Shown: positions 1 through 9,549 of the stretch, one piece after another
Position numbering within the stretch: the first letter of the stretch is position 1
Layout of the letters: the number at the start of each line of letters is the position of its first letter
NCBI RefSeq assembly: GCF_024701375.2
Contig: NZ_CP113910.1
Span: 6,014,001 to 6,078,000 of the forward strand
DNA: 64,000 nt
Direction of reading: 5' to 3'
From: Streptomyces sp. KMM 9044
GTDB taxonomy: Bacteria; Actinomycetota; Actinomycetes; Streptomycetales; Streptomycetaceae
Position numbers and translations under genes: made by a program
The notes under the pieces: model-generated
Seen by the model: only the letters and a program-made list of their open reading frames with translations
Databases searched by the model: none
Told to the model about the DNA's origin: nothing

Positions 1-37
1 GCGGACCGGGCTGTAGCCGCAGGGCCCGGCGGGGCCG

Positions 38-1057
38 TCAGAGGCGGGGCGCCGGGGTGTTGCCGCGCGGATGGCGCTCGCCGTGCGGCGGGCGGCGGCT
101 CCCGGCGGGGGTGACCGGTGTGCGCTCCCCACGCGTCGAGTGCGGTCCCGGCGCCAGATAGGCGGGTGGCCGGCCGGCCGAGCGGGACGCCGAGACCGGC
201 TCGGGTGCCGCGCTGCCCTCACGGTCGGTGAGCGGCTTGAGCATGACCGGTGTCGCGACGGCGGGGGCCGTGGGTGCCGTTCGGCCCCGCCGGGCCCGCC
301 GACGGTCCCGCCAGTGGTCGCGCCGGCCGAAGATCCGGTCCTCGGCACGGGCGATCAGCGGCTCGAACCAGGGCAGGGCCAGTAGGATCAGCAGCCCCGC
401 CACCCAGCCGAGCAGGACATCGCTCAGCCAGTGGGTGCCGATGTAGACGGTGGAGAGCCCGACGCCGAGCGAGGTCACCGCGGACAAGGCGGACAACCAG
501 CGCCGCGCCCAGGGGGTGGAGGCCAGATAGGCCAGGATTCCCCAGGTCACCACGGCGTTCGCGGTGTGGCCGCTGGGAAATATACTGCCGCCGAGCCACA
601 TCTCGTTGGAGCCGATCTCGGTGGCGTAGTGCGGTCCGAGGCGCCCCATGCCGTACTTCGCGGCACCGACGGTGACGTTGAGCAACACCAGGGAGACCGC
701 GAGCGCGAGCAGCGGACGCAGAGTGTGCTGCCGCCAGGAGCGCCAGCCCAGCCAGGCCGCGACCATCACCGCGGTCGGACCGCGCTGGCCGAGCACCACG
801 TAGTAGTCGACGAAGGCGTGCAGCTCCGCCCACTGCTCGTACGGACGGAAGAACATCACCTGCCAGTCCAGCCGGACCAGCCAGGACGTGATGACGACGG
901 CCCACACGATCGCCACGTAGAAGGCCAGGGTGGAGCCGAAAAGCACCGTCCGGTGCCGGCTCATTCGCGGCACGTCGAGGTGGGCCGGTCGTTCCGGCTC
1001 ACGATCCAGCCTCGCGAACACCCGGTCCAGACGGGTGGTCTTCCGTTCGGTACGCAC
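38..1057 (-). CDS. PAP2-superfamily membrane phosphatase
   Basis: Integral membrane phosphatase that should dephosphorylate a lipid phosphate such as phosphatidate or a polyprenyl pyrophosphate. From the GTG at 1057 it has 339 residues; an ATG at 964 is the alternative start. Five or six hydrophobic segments lie between about residues 40 and 235, followed by a polar Arg/Pro-rich tail of about 85 residues. The active-site boxes are visible: K134...RLGP142, PSGHT (S162 to H163), and S202...H209...D213. In the third box the usual Arg after Ser is Thr (STVYIGTHWLSD). The family is clear; the substrate is not. Confidence 0.88.
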   Translation of the reverse strand: MRTERKTTRLDRVFARLDREPERPAHLDVPRMSRHRTVLFGSTLAFYVAIVWAVVITSWLVRLDWQVMFFRPYEQWAELHAFVDYYVVLGQRGPTAVMVAAWLGWRSWRQHTLRPLLALAVSLVLLNVTVGAAKYGMGRLGPHYATEIGSNEMWLGGSIFPSGHTANAVVTWGILAYLASTPWARRWLSALSAVTSLGVGLSTVYIGTHWLSDVLLGWVAGLLILLALPWFEPLIARAEDRIFGRRDHWRDRRRARRGRTAPTAPAVATPVMLKPLTDREGSAAPEPVSASRSAGRPPAYLAPGPHSTRGERTPVTPAGSRRPPHGERHPRGNTPAPRL

Positions 1058-1323
1058 CCAATCGACGCTACAGGGAGTGAACGCGCTTCCCCGTCGAATC
1101 AGCGGCTTTGTGATGACGATGTGATGTGGGATCGCTCTCAAGGCGGCCTTTGTTTTCCGTGAATCGGCAATCTCCGGCCGTGGTCGCCTTCAATTCCTTT
1201 GATCATTCGAGAGGGCGGTTTTATCGCGCTTTCAGAATGCGTTCACCGAAAGCTGGTGCAGATTTTCCCCAATGCTCACCGCTCGTCGGCACGGGAGGAG
1301 CCGGGCGGGGCCCGCGGGAGCGG

Positions 1324-2619
1324 TCAGGGGGGCCCGGAGCCGTTCAGCCAGAAGGCGCCGTACGCCGCGGAGGCCACCGCGAGGGACCCCACCACCAGAG
1401 CCGGCCCGGGCGTACGCAGCCGGGCCAGGGCCAGGGCGGGGGGCAGCAGCAACGGGAAGGCGGGCATCAGCAGACGCGGTTTCGAGCCGAAGTAGCTCGA
1501 CGCGCACAGGGCGAGGAGGGTGACGACCCCGGCGTACACCAGCAGCGGGAGCGGCTGGCGCTGCCGTACGCAGAGCATGTACAGCCAGGCCAGCAGTCCG
1601 ACCCCGAGGATCAGCCCGAGTCCCGCCAGGGACGACGGAAACGACGTGAACTTCTCTGCCGTGAACCGGGCGAAGGCGAAACCGCCGTCGAACCCGTTCC
1701 GCCAGCCCGCCTGCACCTCGAGATACCCGAACAGGCCTTCCCCGGTCCGGTGCCCGACCCACAGAACGTAACCGGCGGCACCGAGCGGAGCGACGAACAG
1801 GCCGAGCGCCCGGCAGACACCCGTCCCGGGGGTGCCCGGCGGGACGAGCGCGCCCCCGGCGCGTGTCACGCGCCGGGTGGTCCCCTCCGGCGCGGCGCGT
1901 TCCCCGAAACACGCGCCGTCCACCGTCTCCGCGCCACCGCTCCCCCCGAACGAGCGTTGCTCGTCCTCACGGGTGCGGCGCTCGTGCAGGAAGGAGGCGA
2001 CGCCCGCCGCCCAGACGGCCGCGACCACCGCCAGTCCGACCGGGCGGGTCAGACCGGCCAGCGCCGCCAGGACTCCGGCCGTCACCCAGCGCCCGGTCAG
2101 CACCGCGTACAGCGACCATGCGGCGAGCGCCGTGAACAGGGACTCGCTGTACGCCATCGACTGGACGATCCCGACCGGCAGCACCGCCCAGAGCAGCACC
2201 GCGCCCACCCCGGCCCGCGGTCCGTACACATGGTCCGCCACCGCGAAAATCCCCCAGGCCGCGGCGAGTGAGGCCGATACGGCGACCACGAAGCCCCCGT
2301 CCGCGTGCGACAGCGGCGACACCGCCGCCACCAGCCGCTCCAGCCAGGGGAGCAGGGGGAAGAAGGCCAGGTTCGAGTGCACGTCTCCGTTCGCCAGACG
2401 GACTTCGTAGCCGTACCCCAGTTCCGCGACCCTCGTGTACCACAGGGCGTCCCAGCGGGCCGTGAGCAAGGTGTACGCGCTCTTGCCGCGTGCCTCGCTC
2501 CACAGGACCAGGACGAGGAGGCCCAGGGCGCGCACGGCGGTGTACCCGAGGAGCGCCGGCACGGCCCTGTGCAGTGCTCCAGGTCGGGCCGGTGCGGCAC
2601 GCGTCTCGAGATCGGTCAC
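1324..2619 (-). CDS. PIG-V-like mannosyltransferase (membrane GT)
   Basis: Polytopic protein of 431 residues from a GTG at 2619 (VTDLETRAAP). It resembles the PIG-V/GT76-like polyprenyl-phosphate mannose-dependent mannosyltransferases of actinobacteria. The first loop has the RWDALWYTRVAELGY signature, in which Trp-Asp is the likely catalytic acidic site, followed by HSNLAFFPLLPWLER. About ten hydrophobic segments follow, interrupted near residues 215-265 by a polar loop rich in Arg, Gly and Thr. A late KPRLLMPAFPLLLP segment is typical of the family. It probably transfers a sugar onto a lipid or protein acceptor outside the membrane; donor and acceptor are inferred only from the family. Confidence 0.72.
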   Translation of the reverse strand: MTDLETRAAPARPGALHRAVPALLGYTAVRALGLLVLVLWSEARGKSAYTLLTARWDALWYTRVAELGYGYEVRLANGDVHSNLAFFPLLPWLERLVAAVSPLSHADGGFVVAVSASLAAAWGIFAVADHVYGPRAGVGAVLLWAVLPVGIVQSMAYSESLFTALAAWSLYAVLTGRWVTAGVLAALAGLTRPVGLAVVAAVWAAGVASFLHERRTREDEQRSFGGSGGAETVDGACFGERAAPEGTTRRVTRAGGALVPPGTPGTGVCRALGLFVAPLGAAGYVLWVGHRTGEGLFGYLEVQAGWRNGFDGGFAFARFTAEKFTSFPSSLAGLGLILGVGLLAWLYMLCVRQRQPLPLLVYAGVVTLLALCASSYFGSKPRLLMPAFPLLLPPALALARLRTPGPALVVGSLAVASAAYGAFWLNGSGPP

Positions 2620-2911
2620 GGGCCCGATTATCGACCGGGTGCGCGGCCGGTCCTTCCCGCGGGGCGTGCGGGCCCCTGAGCGGGCTGCGGGAAGCGGCGG
2701 GCTGTGGTGCGGAAGTGGCGCACGCCACACCTGTCCGCCCGAGATGTGAGAGGTCCGCCACTCGATACCGGCGCGGCCTCGCGTACGCTGCCTGTCACTC
2801 GCCGTTCGTTGCGCGGGCCGGAGCCGTACCGCTCCTCTCCGGCCGAGTCACGGGGGAGTCCCCCACCCCGTGAGCCCGCCGAGGGCGAGGGAACATCTGG
2901 GAGGTCTGTAC

Positions 2912-4579
2912 ATGTCCGGGACGACCACGGCCGCCGCGCTGCGCCGTCGGGCGGCCGGGGCCGGTGCCAACCGCTGGGTGGTACTCGTCGTCCTCTGCCT
3001 CAGCCTGCTGCTCGTCGCCGTCGACGCCACCGTGCTGCACGTGGCGGTCCCCGCCGTCACGGAGGACCTCAGGCCCGGCGCGATGGAACTGCTCTGGATC
3101 GTCGACGCCTACCCGCTGGTCTGCGCCTCGCTGCTGATCCTCTTCGGCACCCTGGGCGACCGGGTCGGACGCAGACGCGTCCTCCTGCTCGGCTACGCCC
3201 TGTTCGGCGTCGCCTCCGCACTGGCGGCCCTCGCGGACAGCGCGCCGGTGCTGATCGCGGCACGGGCGCTGCTCGGCGTCGGCGGCGCGATGATCATGCC
3301 CGCGACGCTGTCGATCCTGCGGCAGGTCTTCCCTCACCGGCGCGAGCGGGCGCTCGCCATCGGTGTCTGGAGCGCGGTCGCCGCGGCGGGCGCGGCCGTC
3401 GGGCCGCTGCTCGGCGGTTTCCTGCTCGAGCACTTCTGGTGGGGCTCGGTCTTCCTCATCAACATCCCGCTGATGCTGGTCAGCCTCCCGGTGGGCAGGA
3501 TCCTGCTGCCCGAGTCGAAGGGGGACGGCGCCGGCCCCTGGGACGTGACGGGCGCGCTGATGGCCGCCGCCGGACTGTTCGCGGCGGTCCTCGGTGTGAA
3601 GCGGCTCGGCGGTGAGTCCGCCGGGGGCCTGTGGACCGTGGTGTCGCTGGCCGCGGGCACCGCCCTGCTGGCCGCCTTTGTCCGCAGGCAGCGCCGGCGC
3701 GCGCATCCGCTGGTCGACCTGCGGATGTTCGCCCGGCCGGCGTTCAGTACGTCGGTGGGCTGCATCGTGCTGGCGATGCTCGCCCTGGTCGGACTGGAAC
3801 TGATCGCCGCGCAGTACCTCCAGCTCGTCCTCGGGCTCTCCCCGCTGGAGACCGGACTGCGCCTGCTGCCGCTGACGTTCGCCGCGATGGCGGCGGGGCT
3901 GGCCGGCGCGCGGCTGCTGCGCCGGTTCGGACCGCGCCGTATGGTCTTCTCCGGCTTCTGCCTGACGGCCGCCGCGGTGCTGCTGCTGACCCCGATGGGC
4001 GGGCAGGACAACCGCGTCCTGCTGCTGAGCGGGTTCGTCCTGCTCGGCTTCGGTCTGGAGACCACCCTGTTCGGGGCGTACGAGTCGATGCTGAGCGAGG
4101 CGCCGTCGGAACAGGCGGGCGGGGCCGCCGCCATAGGTGAGACCTCGTACCAACTGGGCGCCGGAATCGGGATCGCGCTCCTCGGCAGCGTCATGAACGC
4201 GGCCTACGCGCCCGGCCTCAGGGACGTTCCCGGGGTATCCGCCTCGGAGTCCTCGGCGGCGCGGCACTCGCTGGGCGAGGCCTACGGGGTCGCCGCGCAG
4301 CTGGGCGGGCCCGCCGGAGCCGCTCTGAGGGACGCGGCCCGCCACGCCTTCGTGCACGGGCTGCATGTGACCCTGCTGGTCAGCGCGGCCCTGCTGCTGC
4401 TCGGGGCCGTCATGGCGCTGCGGCTGCCGCGGACGATGCAGTGCGAGCCGGCGACCGCGGGGGATGCATCCGCCGCGGTGCCCATGGACGGGCCCGCCCG
4501 GGTCCCGGCCGATGTCCCCGCCGAGGTGGCCGATGTCCCCGCGCCGAGGGAGGCCGCGAAGTCCCGCGTCTCGGTGTGA
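2912..4579 (+). CDS. MFS drug-efflux transporter, DHA2 (14-TM) family
   Basis: Proton-driven multidrug efflux pump of 555 residues. The ATG at 2912 is chosen because GGGAGG ends 9 bases upstream; a longer reading from 2870 lacks such a site. About 14 membrane helices are seen. Motif A is GTLGDRVGRRRVLLLG, and the antiporter motif C region is AVGPLLGGFLLEHF in helix 5. These features place it with the QacA/SmvA/EmrB group. The last 55 residues are a polar Pro/Ala/Asp tail. No TetR gene is adjacent, so regulation is not evident. It stands alone, upstream of and co-directional with the acyl-CoA dehydrogenase, with about 170 bp between them. Confidence 0.9.
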   Translation: MSGTTTAAALRRRAAGAGANRWVVLVVLCLSLLLVAVDATVLHVAVPAVTEDLRPGAMELLWIVDAYPLVCASLLILFGTLGDRVGRRRVLLLGYALFGVASALAALADSAPVLIAARALLGVGGAMIMPATLSILRQVFPHRRERALAIGVWSAVAAAGAAVGPLLGGFLLEHFWWGSVFLINIPLMLVSLPVGRILLPESKGDGAGPWDVTGALMAAAGLFAAVLGVKRLGGESAGGLWTVVSLAAGTALLAAFVRRQRRRAHPLVDLRMFARPAFSTSVGCIVLAMLALVGLELIAAQYLQLVLGLSPLETGLRLLPLTFAAMAAGLAGARLLRRFGPRRMVFSGFCLTAAAVLLLTPMGGQDNRVLLLSGFVLLGFGLETTLFGAYESMLSEAPSEQAGGAAAIGETSYQLGAGIGIALLGSVMNAAYAPGLRDVPGVSASESSAARHSLGEAYGVAAQLGGPAGAALRDAARHAFVHGLHVTLLVSAALLLLGAVMALRLPRTMQCEPATAGDASAAVPMDGPARVPADVPAEVADVPAPREAAKSRVSV

Positions 4580-4750
4580 GGCGTGCCGCGGGGTGACCGG
4601 GTGGACGTGTGCGGCACCGCGTCGTAACGTCGGCCCGAACCCGACCAGCAGCGCTAGTTGAGCAGCACGAGCCGCATCGGCACCGGCCGGGTCCGTACCG
4701 GCCGCATCCGGTCCTGTTCGGCCCCGGCCCGATCGCCCCGGAGGGTGTCC

Positions 4751-5941
4751 ATGTCCGCGTCCGCGAAGTTGCCCCCCTTCGACCCGGCCGACCCGCTCGG
4801 TCTCGACGACCTGCTGGAGCCGGAGGACCTGGCCGTCCGGGACACCGTGCGTGCCTGGGCGGGCGACCGGGTGCTGCCGTACGTCGCCGACTGGTACGAG
4901 AAGGGCGAACTGCCCGGCATCCGCGAGCTGGCCCGGGAACTCGGCGGGATCGGCGCGCTCGGCATGCCGCTCAGCGGCTACGGCTGCGCGGGCGCCTCGG
5001 CCGTGCAGTACGGGCTCGCCTGCCTGGAGCTGGAGGCCGCCGACTCCGGCATCCGGTCCCTTGTCTCCGTCCAGGGCTCGCTCGCCATGTACGCGATCCA
5101 CCGGTTCGGCAGCGAGGAGCAGAGGCGGCAGTGGCTGCCGGGGATGGCCGCCGGCGAGGTCATCGGCTGCTTCGGGCTCACCGAACCCGACCACGGCTCC
5201 GACCCCGCCGCCATGCGGACCCACGCCAGGCGCGACGGCGGGGACTGGGTGCTGAACGGCCGCAAGACGTGGATCACCAACGGGTCGGTCGCCGGCGTCG
5301 CCGTGGTGTGGGCGCAGACCGACGACGGGATCCGCGGCTTCGTGGTGCCCACCGACCGCGCCGGGTTCTCGGCGCCCGAGATCAGGCACAAGTGGTCGTT
5401 GCGCGCCTCCGTCACCAGCGAGCTGCTCCTCGACGACGTACGGCTGCCCGCCGGTGCCGTACTGCCCGGGGTGACCGGTCTGCGTGGACCGCTCAGCTGC
5501 CTGACGCACGCCCGGTACGGGATCGTCTGGGGTGCGATGGGTGCGGCGCGCGCCTGCTTCGAGTCCGCCGTCGGCTACGCGAAGTCGCGGGAGCAGTTCG
5601 GGCGGCCCATCGGCGGGTTCCAGCTGACGCAGGCCAAACTCGCCGACATGGCGGTCGAACTGCACATGGGGATTCTGCTCGCCCATCATCTCGGGCGGCG
5701 CATGGACGCCGGCCGCCTGCGGCCCGAGCAGGTCAGCCTCGGCAAGTTGAACAACGTCCGCGAGGCCATCGGCATCTGCCGTACGGCCCGCACGATCCTC
5801 GGCGCCAACGGGATCTCGCTCGAGTACCCCGTCATGCGGCACGCGACGAACCTCGAGTCGGTGCTCACCTACGAGGGCACCGTGGAGATGCACCAGCTCG
5901 TGCTGGGCAAGGCCCTGACCGGGATCGACGCGTTCCGGTAG
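4751..5941 (+). CDS. gcdH: Acyl-CoA dehydrogenase, glutaryl-CoA dehydrogenase type
   Basis: FAD enzyme of 396 residues that probably oxidises and decarboxylates glutaryl-CoA to crotonyl-CoA in lysine and tryptophan breakdown. The ATG at 4751 follows GGAGG at 6-7 bases. The segment DSGIRSLVSVQGSLAM carries the Arg-Ser pair that in known glutaryl-CoA dehydrogenases binds the gamma-carboxylate. FGLTEPDHGSDP is the flavin-binding signature. YEGTVEMHQLVLG contains the catalytic Glu (E375) and the C-terminal pattern of this subgroup. No partner electron-transfer flavoprotein or regulator is adjacent. Another short branched-chain dehydrogenase is the main alternative. Confidence 0.82.
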   Translation: MSASAKLPPFDPADPLGLDDLLEPEDLAVRDTVRAWAGDRVLPYVADWYEKGELPGIRELARELGGIGALGMPLSGYGCAGASAVQYGLACLELEAADSGIRSLVSVQGSLAMYAIHRFGSEEQRRQWLPGMAAGEVIGCFGLTEPDHGSDPAAMRTHARRDGGDWVLNGRKTWITNGSVAGVAVVWAQTDDGIRGFVVPTDRAGFSAPEIRHKWSLRASVTSELLLDDVRLPAGAVLPGVTGLRGPLSCLTHARYGIVWGAMGAARACFESAVGYAKSREQFGRPIGGFQLTQAKLADMAVELHMGILLAHHLGRRMDAGRLRPEQVSLGKLNNVREAIGICRTARTILGANGISLEYPVMRHATNLESVLTYEGTVEMHQLVLGKALTGIDAFR

Positions 5942-5960
5942 GCCGGGTGGGTGGGGGCGG

Positions 5961-5985
5961 GGCGGGGCCGGCGAGCGGCCCCGCC
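5961..5985. terminator. Bidirectional hairpin terminator
   Basis: Perfect 10 bp GC stem (GGCGGGGCCG / CGGCCCCGCC) with a 5-base loop. It sits between the convergent ends of the acyl-CoA dehydrogenase gene and the SepF-like gene, touching the stop codon of the latter. It can serve both strands. Confidence 0.7.
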
Positions 5986-6423
5986 TCAGCTCTGGTTGAA
6001 GAAGCCGTCCGACCGGTGCGCCGCCGCTTCCCCGCTGACGACCTCGGTGTCGGCCGGGCTCAGCAGGAAGACGCGGTTGGACACACGCTCGATGGAACCG
6101 CGCAGGCCGAAGATCAGCCCGGCGGCGAAGTCGACGACGCGCTTGGCGTCACCGGCCTCCATCGCGGTGAGGTTGATGATGACGGGGACCCCGTCCCGGA
6201 ACAGTTCGCCGATGGCGCGGGCGTCCCGGAAGCTGTCCGGGGTCACCGTGCCGATGCGGCGGCCCTTCTCCGCGGCGACGTCCGTGGCCACCTTGACCCG
6301 CGGATCGGTGACCCAGGCGTCCCCGGGCCCGGTTCCGTCGGAGTAGTCGTCGTCGTAGTAACGCTCGTCTTCGTTGTCGTCGACGAGGCCAAGCCAGGCA
6401 CTTGCCTTGCGTACCGATCCCAT
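5986..6423 (-). CDS. sflA: SepF-like cell-division protein
   Basis: SepF-family protein of 145 residues that should bind FtsZ and, in SepF proper, tether it to the membrane. An N-terminal stretch ([13 protein letters not shown]) can form the amphipathic anchor. An Asp/Tyr-rich linker follows (residues 15-40), then the SepF core with [26 protein letters not shown] and [20 protein letters not shown]. It is not next to ftsZ or other dcw genes, so it is one of the extra SepF paralogues that Streptomyces carry. The symbol sflA rests on recalled synteny with S. coelicolor SCO1749, not on a search. A GAGGC sequence precedes the ATG at 6423. Confidence 0.85.
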   Translation of the reverse strand: MGSVRKASAWLGLVDDNEDERYYDDDYSDGTGPGDAWVTDPRVKVATDVAAEKGRRIGTVTPDSFRDARAIGELFRDGVPVIINLTAMEAGDAKRVVDFAAGLIFGLRGSIERVSNRVFLLSPADTEVVSGEAAAHRSDGFFNQS

Positions 6424-6713
6424 GGACGCCTCCTCTCACAGCGGTCCTTCTTGCTTTCCGCATTCCTATGGTCGTCCATGATGCGGATGGCGCGCCAAGT
6501 GATTGGACGCCGTGCGGGGGGTTTGCGACGGTACTGGTGCAGGGCGCATCCGTCGAGAGCCCAGGCCCCCCAAGGGTCCTGATGTAAGCGGATGCTGACT
6601 GTGAGTGAAATATGATTCTTCTCGGCGTATGGGTGATCGGCGGCGCGTACGGGTGAACGCGGCCATGGGTACGATGCCGCCGCTCCATATCGGATCATCC
6701 ACGGGGGAACGTC

Positions 6714-7789
6714 ATGTTCGGAATCGTCAGGCCCTGCCGGCACCGGCTCGGTGAACGGCTCACGGCCCGGTGGGCGGCGCACCTGTGCGGACTGTGCCTG
6801 GCGTTGCGCGGGGACCACGGACAGCTCGCACGCGTCGTCACCAACTACGACGGCCTGCTCGTCTCCGTCCTGACGGAGGCTCAGGCCGAGCGGGCCGATG
6901 CCGGACGGCGCACGGCGGGCCCGTGTCCGCTGCGCGGTATGCGGAGCGCCTCCGTCGCGCACGGTGAGGGTGCGCGGCCGGCGGCGGCCGTCTCGCTGGT
7001 CCTGGCCTCCGCCAAGGTGCGCGATCATGTCGCCGACCGGGACGGGCTGCTGGCCCGCCGCCCGGTGGCGCTCGCCGCCCGTCGCGTCGCTGCGAGCTGA
7101 GACCGGGCCGGGGCGCGGACCGGTTCGGACGTCGGGTTCGACACGGCCGTCCTGGTCGACGCCGTCGACCGGCAGAACGGTATCGAGATCCTCGCCGGCC
7201 TCGGCACCCCGATCCTCACCGTCACCGAACCGACCGAGACCGCCATCGCGCACACCACGGTACTCACCGGGCGTACGGGCAACGCCGGGCCGCTCGCCGA
7301 GGCCGGCCGGCTCTTCGGTCGGCTCGCCCCTCTCCTGGACGCCGTGGAGGACCGGGAGGCCGACGCCGTCCCGGGCGCCTGGAACCCCCTCACCGCCACC
7401 GGCACGCCGCTCGCCGAGGCGCGCCGGCTCGCCGACGCCGCCGTATGCGGCATCCGGCTCGCACTGGGCGAGGCGGAGTTCACCGACGGCGGTCTGGCTC
7501 ACCGGCTGCTCGTCCATGAACTGCCCAACTCCGTAGATCGTGCCTTCAACACCGTTTCTTGTGCCCACGGTTCTCACCCCTACGCGCCGCCCGGCACCCC
7601 GGGCTCCTCCCCGGGCTGATCGCCGGGTGCGCGGTGTGGGTGGGTCTGTTCTGCACGTGCCAGTTGTGCTGCGGGACCTATGAGGATCCCTGGACCGGTG
7701 AGCGCAAGGAGGCCTGCTCCAACTGGGACTGCGGCGGGTGCTGCGACTGCTGCAGCTGCTGTGGTGGGGACGGCGGGTGCGACTGCTGA
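6714..7789 (+). pseudogene. DUF5685-family gene, broken by stop and frameshift
   Basis: The N-terminal part (MFGIVRPCRHRLGERL..., an HLCGLCLAL Cys pair, GPCPLRGMR) matches the DUF5685 family of Streptomyces. Reading stops at a TGA at 7098-7100. The same frame then continues with coding sequence (DRAGARTGSDVGFDTAVLVDAVD) to about 7600, where family members have Trp at the TGA position. A second lesion, a frameshift near 7560-7615 in a Pro-rich stretch, moves the last part into another frame. That part is GLIAGCAVWVGLFCTCQLCC followed by a Cys-rich tail ending at 7789. So one nonsense change and one frameshift interrupt an otherwise full-length gene. Sequencing error is the main alternative. 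Confidence 0.8.
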
Positions 7790-8155
7790 GCCCGGAACGC
7801 AGGGCGCCGGCATGCCGTCCGGCGGTTGTCGAGTCCTTCGGAGTTTGTTCGGAGGATCGTTCGCAGGAATATTCGGAGGGATTACTTCCAGACATCTCGG
7901 TGCCGTGAGTGGCCGGTTGCGACACAGAGGTATCGGCTGGTGGCGCGAGGGTGCAGAGGGTCGTGCCGGACGGGCGGTGCGCAGGGCGACGGCCGAAAGG
8001 CACTCTTGCGTCGACCGTGCCGTGGACCGAATACTCACCCCCAGCGCTTGTCAGGAGCACGGCATGTTCGGAATCCGGGCGACCGGCCCCCTGACTGCGC
8101 CTCACGGGCCCCAACCCCACGAGGGCCCCCTACTTCCTTCATGGAGGAACGAGAA
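7790..8155. other. Intergenic region upstream of the protease gene
   Basis: 366 bases with no convincing gene. It contains several spaced TTCGGAG/TTCGCAG-like words between 7845 and 7885 and a GGAGGA Shine-Dalgarno at 8143-8148. Promoter elements could not be assigned. Confidence 0.4.
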
Positions 8156-9061
8156 GTGAGGATCAAGCGCACCACCCCCCGCAGCGGCATCTCGAGACAC
8201 ACCCGGCTGATCGCCGTCTCCACCGGTCTCGTGGCCGCCGCCGCGATCGCGATCCCCAGCGCGAGCGCGTCCGAAGCTCCCGCCACCTTCAGCTCCGCCG
8301 AGCTCAAGAGCGTCAGCGGTTCGGTGCTGGAAGCCGACGTCCCGGGCACCGCCTGGGCCGTCGACAGCAAGACCAACCGGGTTGTCGTCACCGTCGACAG
8401 CACGGTGTCCGAGGCCGAGATCGCGCAGATCAAGCAGGAGGCCGGCGCCGATGCCGACGCGCTGCAGATCAAGCGCACGCCCGGCAAGTTCACCCCGCTC
8501 ATCCAGGGTGGCGACGCCATCTACTCGAACAGCGGTCGCTGCTCCCTCGGCTTCAACGTCCGCAGCAGCAGCGGCGTCGAGTACTTCCTGACGGCCGGTC
8601 ACTGCACGGCCGGCGCGGGTACCTGGTACGGCAACTCCAGCCGCACCTCGGTGCTCGGCTCGACCGCCGCCTCCAGCTTCCCGGGCAACGACTACGGCAT
8701 CGTCCGGTACACCGGGTCCGTCAGTCGGCCCGGCACCGCGAACGGCGTGGACATCACGCGTGCGGCCACCCCGAGCGTGGGCACCACCGTCATCCGCGAC
8801 GGTTCCACCACGGGTACGCACAGCGGCCGGGTCACTGCCCTCAACGCGACCGTGAACTACGGCGGTGGCCAGGTCGTCTACGGCCTCATCCAGACCACGG
8901 TCTGCGCCGAGCCCGGTGACTCCGGCGGCTCGCTCTACGGCAGCGACGGCACCGCGTACGGTCTGACCTCCGGCGGCAGCGGCAACTGCTCCTTCGGTGG
9001 CACGACCTTCTTCCAGCCGGTGACGGAGGCCCTGAGCGCCTACGGAGTCAGCGTCTACTAG
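8156..9061 (+). CDS. Secreted chymotrypsin-like protease, streptogrisin type (S1E)
   Basis: Secreted serine protease made as a 301-residue preproprotein. The GTG at 8156 is preferred because GGAGGA lies 7 bases upstream; the in-frame ATG at 8141 overlaps that site. A signal peptide ends near ASASEA (about residue 38). An alpha-lytic-type propeptide runs to about residue 115. The mature enzyme likely starts at I116 ([10 protein letters not shown]). The catalytic triad is complete: H149 (TAGHC), D179 (NDYGIV) and S256 (GDSGGS). Cys pairs match streptogrisins A/B. It should self-process and degrade extracellular protein. A strong hairpin follows at 9145. Confidence 0.95.
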   Translation: MRIKRTTPRSGISRHTRLIAVSTGLVAAAAIAIPSASASEAPATFSSAELKSVSGSVLEADVPGTAWAVDSKTNRVVVTVDSTVSEAEIAQIKQEAGADADALQIKRTPGKFTPLIQGGDAIYSNSGRCSLGFNVRSSSGVEYFLTAGHCTAGAGTWYGNSSRTSVLGSTAASSFPGNDYGIVRYTGSVSRPGTANGVDITRAATPSVGTTVIRDGSTTGTHSGRVTALNATVNYGGGQVVYGLIQTTVCAEPGDSGGSLYGSDGTAYGLTSGGSGNCSFGGTTFFQPVTEALSAYGVSVY

Positions 9062-9549
9062 GCCGGACGCCCGCCCGCAGGCCGGGACTGGCCGGTACCA
9101 CCGGTCCCGCAGCGCAGGGCCTCACCGCGGACGGCACGCGACGACGAGCCCCCGCACGCAACCAGCGTGCGGGGGCTCGCCCCTGCCCGGGCCCGGCGTT
9201 GCCTTCGAGGGGGGAGTACCCACGCGGGCTTGTCGGCGAGGGCGTGGACCGTGCGAGGACGCGCGGGCGGGATCCGGTCCCCGTGGGCCGGTCCCGGGAG
9301 CGCCGGTCGCCTGAGGCGGGCCGGCCGAGAGGAGGGGTGCCGCCCTCGATGTGACGGTTCTCGACGTTCGGTGACGCTTCATCAGGTGCCATCGATGCTC
9401 TGCCGGGCATCGCCGGAAATTTTACCGACGCGTAACTTCCCCGTTGGGGTACTCACTCGTAACTTGACGGGTGAACAACAACCTCGTGATCCGGGTCACA
9501 GGGCGCAAGACCATCGCATTCTCCCCTTGAAGCGCAAGGAGATCACACG
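9062..9549. other. Intergenic region between protease and lipase genes
   Basis: 488 bases without a gene. It holds the protease terminator (9145-9179). Closer to the lipase there are two CGTAACTT words at 9431-9438 and 9458-9465, 27 bases apart, which may be regulator or promoter elements. A GAAGCGCAAGGAGATC Shine-Dalgarno region precedes the lipase ATG. Confidence 0.45.
9145..9179 (+). terminator. Strong hairpin terminator of the protease gene
   Basis: A 15 bp uninterrupted stem, CGAGCCCCCGCACGC against GCGTGCGGGGGCTCG, with loop AACCA, 84 bases after the protease stop. There is no T tract, as is usual in Streptomyces. Confidence 0.8.

Noticed and set aside
2795..5893. Long open frame on the minus strand, over 1000 codons
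   Set aside because: It is antisense to the MFS and acyl-CoA dehydrogenase genes, low-complexity Arg/Gly/Pro in content, and has no domain. High GC creates such frames.
7098..7100. TGA as selenocysteine codon
   Set aside because: The family has Trp, not Cys, at this place, no SECIS-like hairpin was seen, and a second frameshift shows the gene is damaged.
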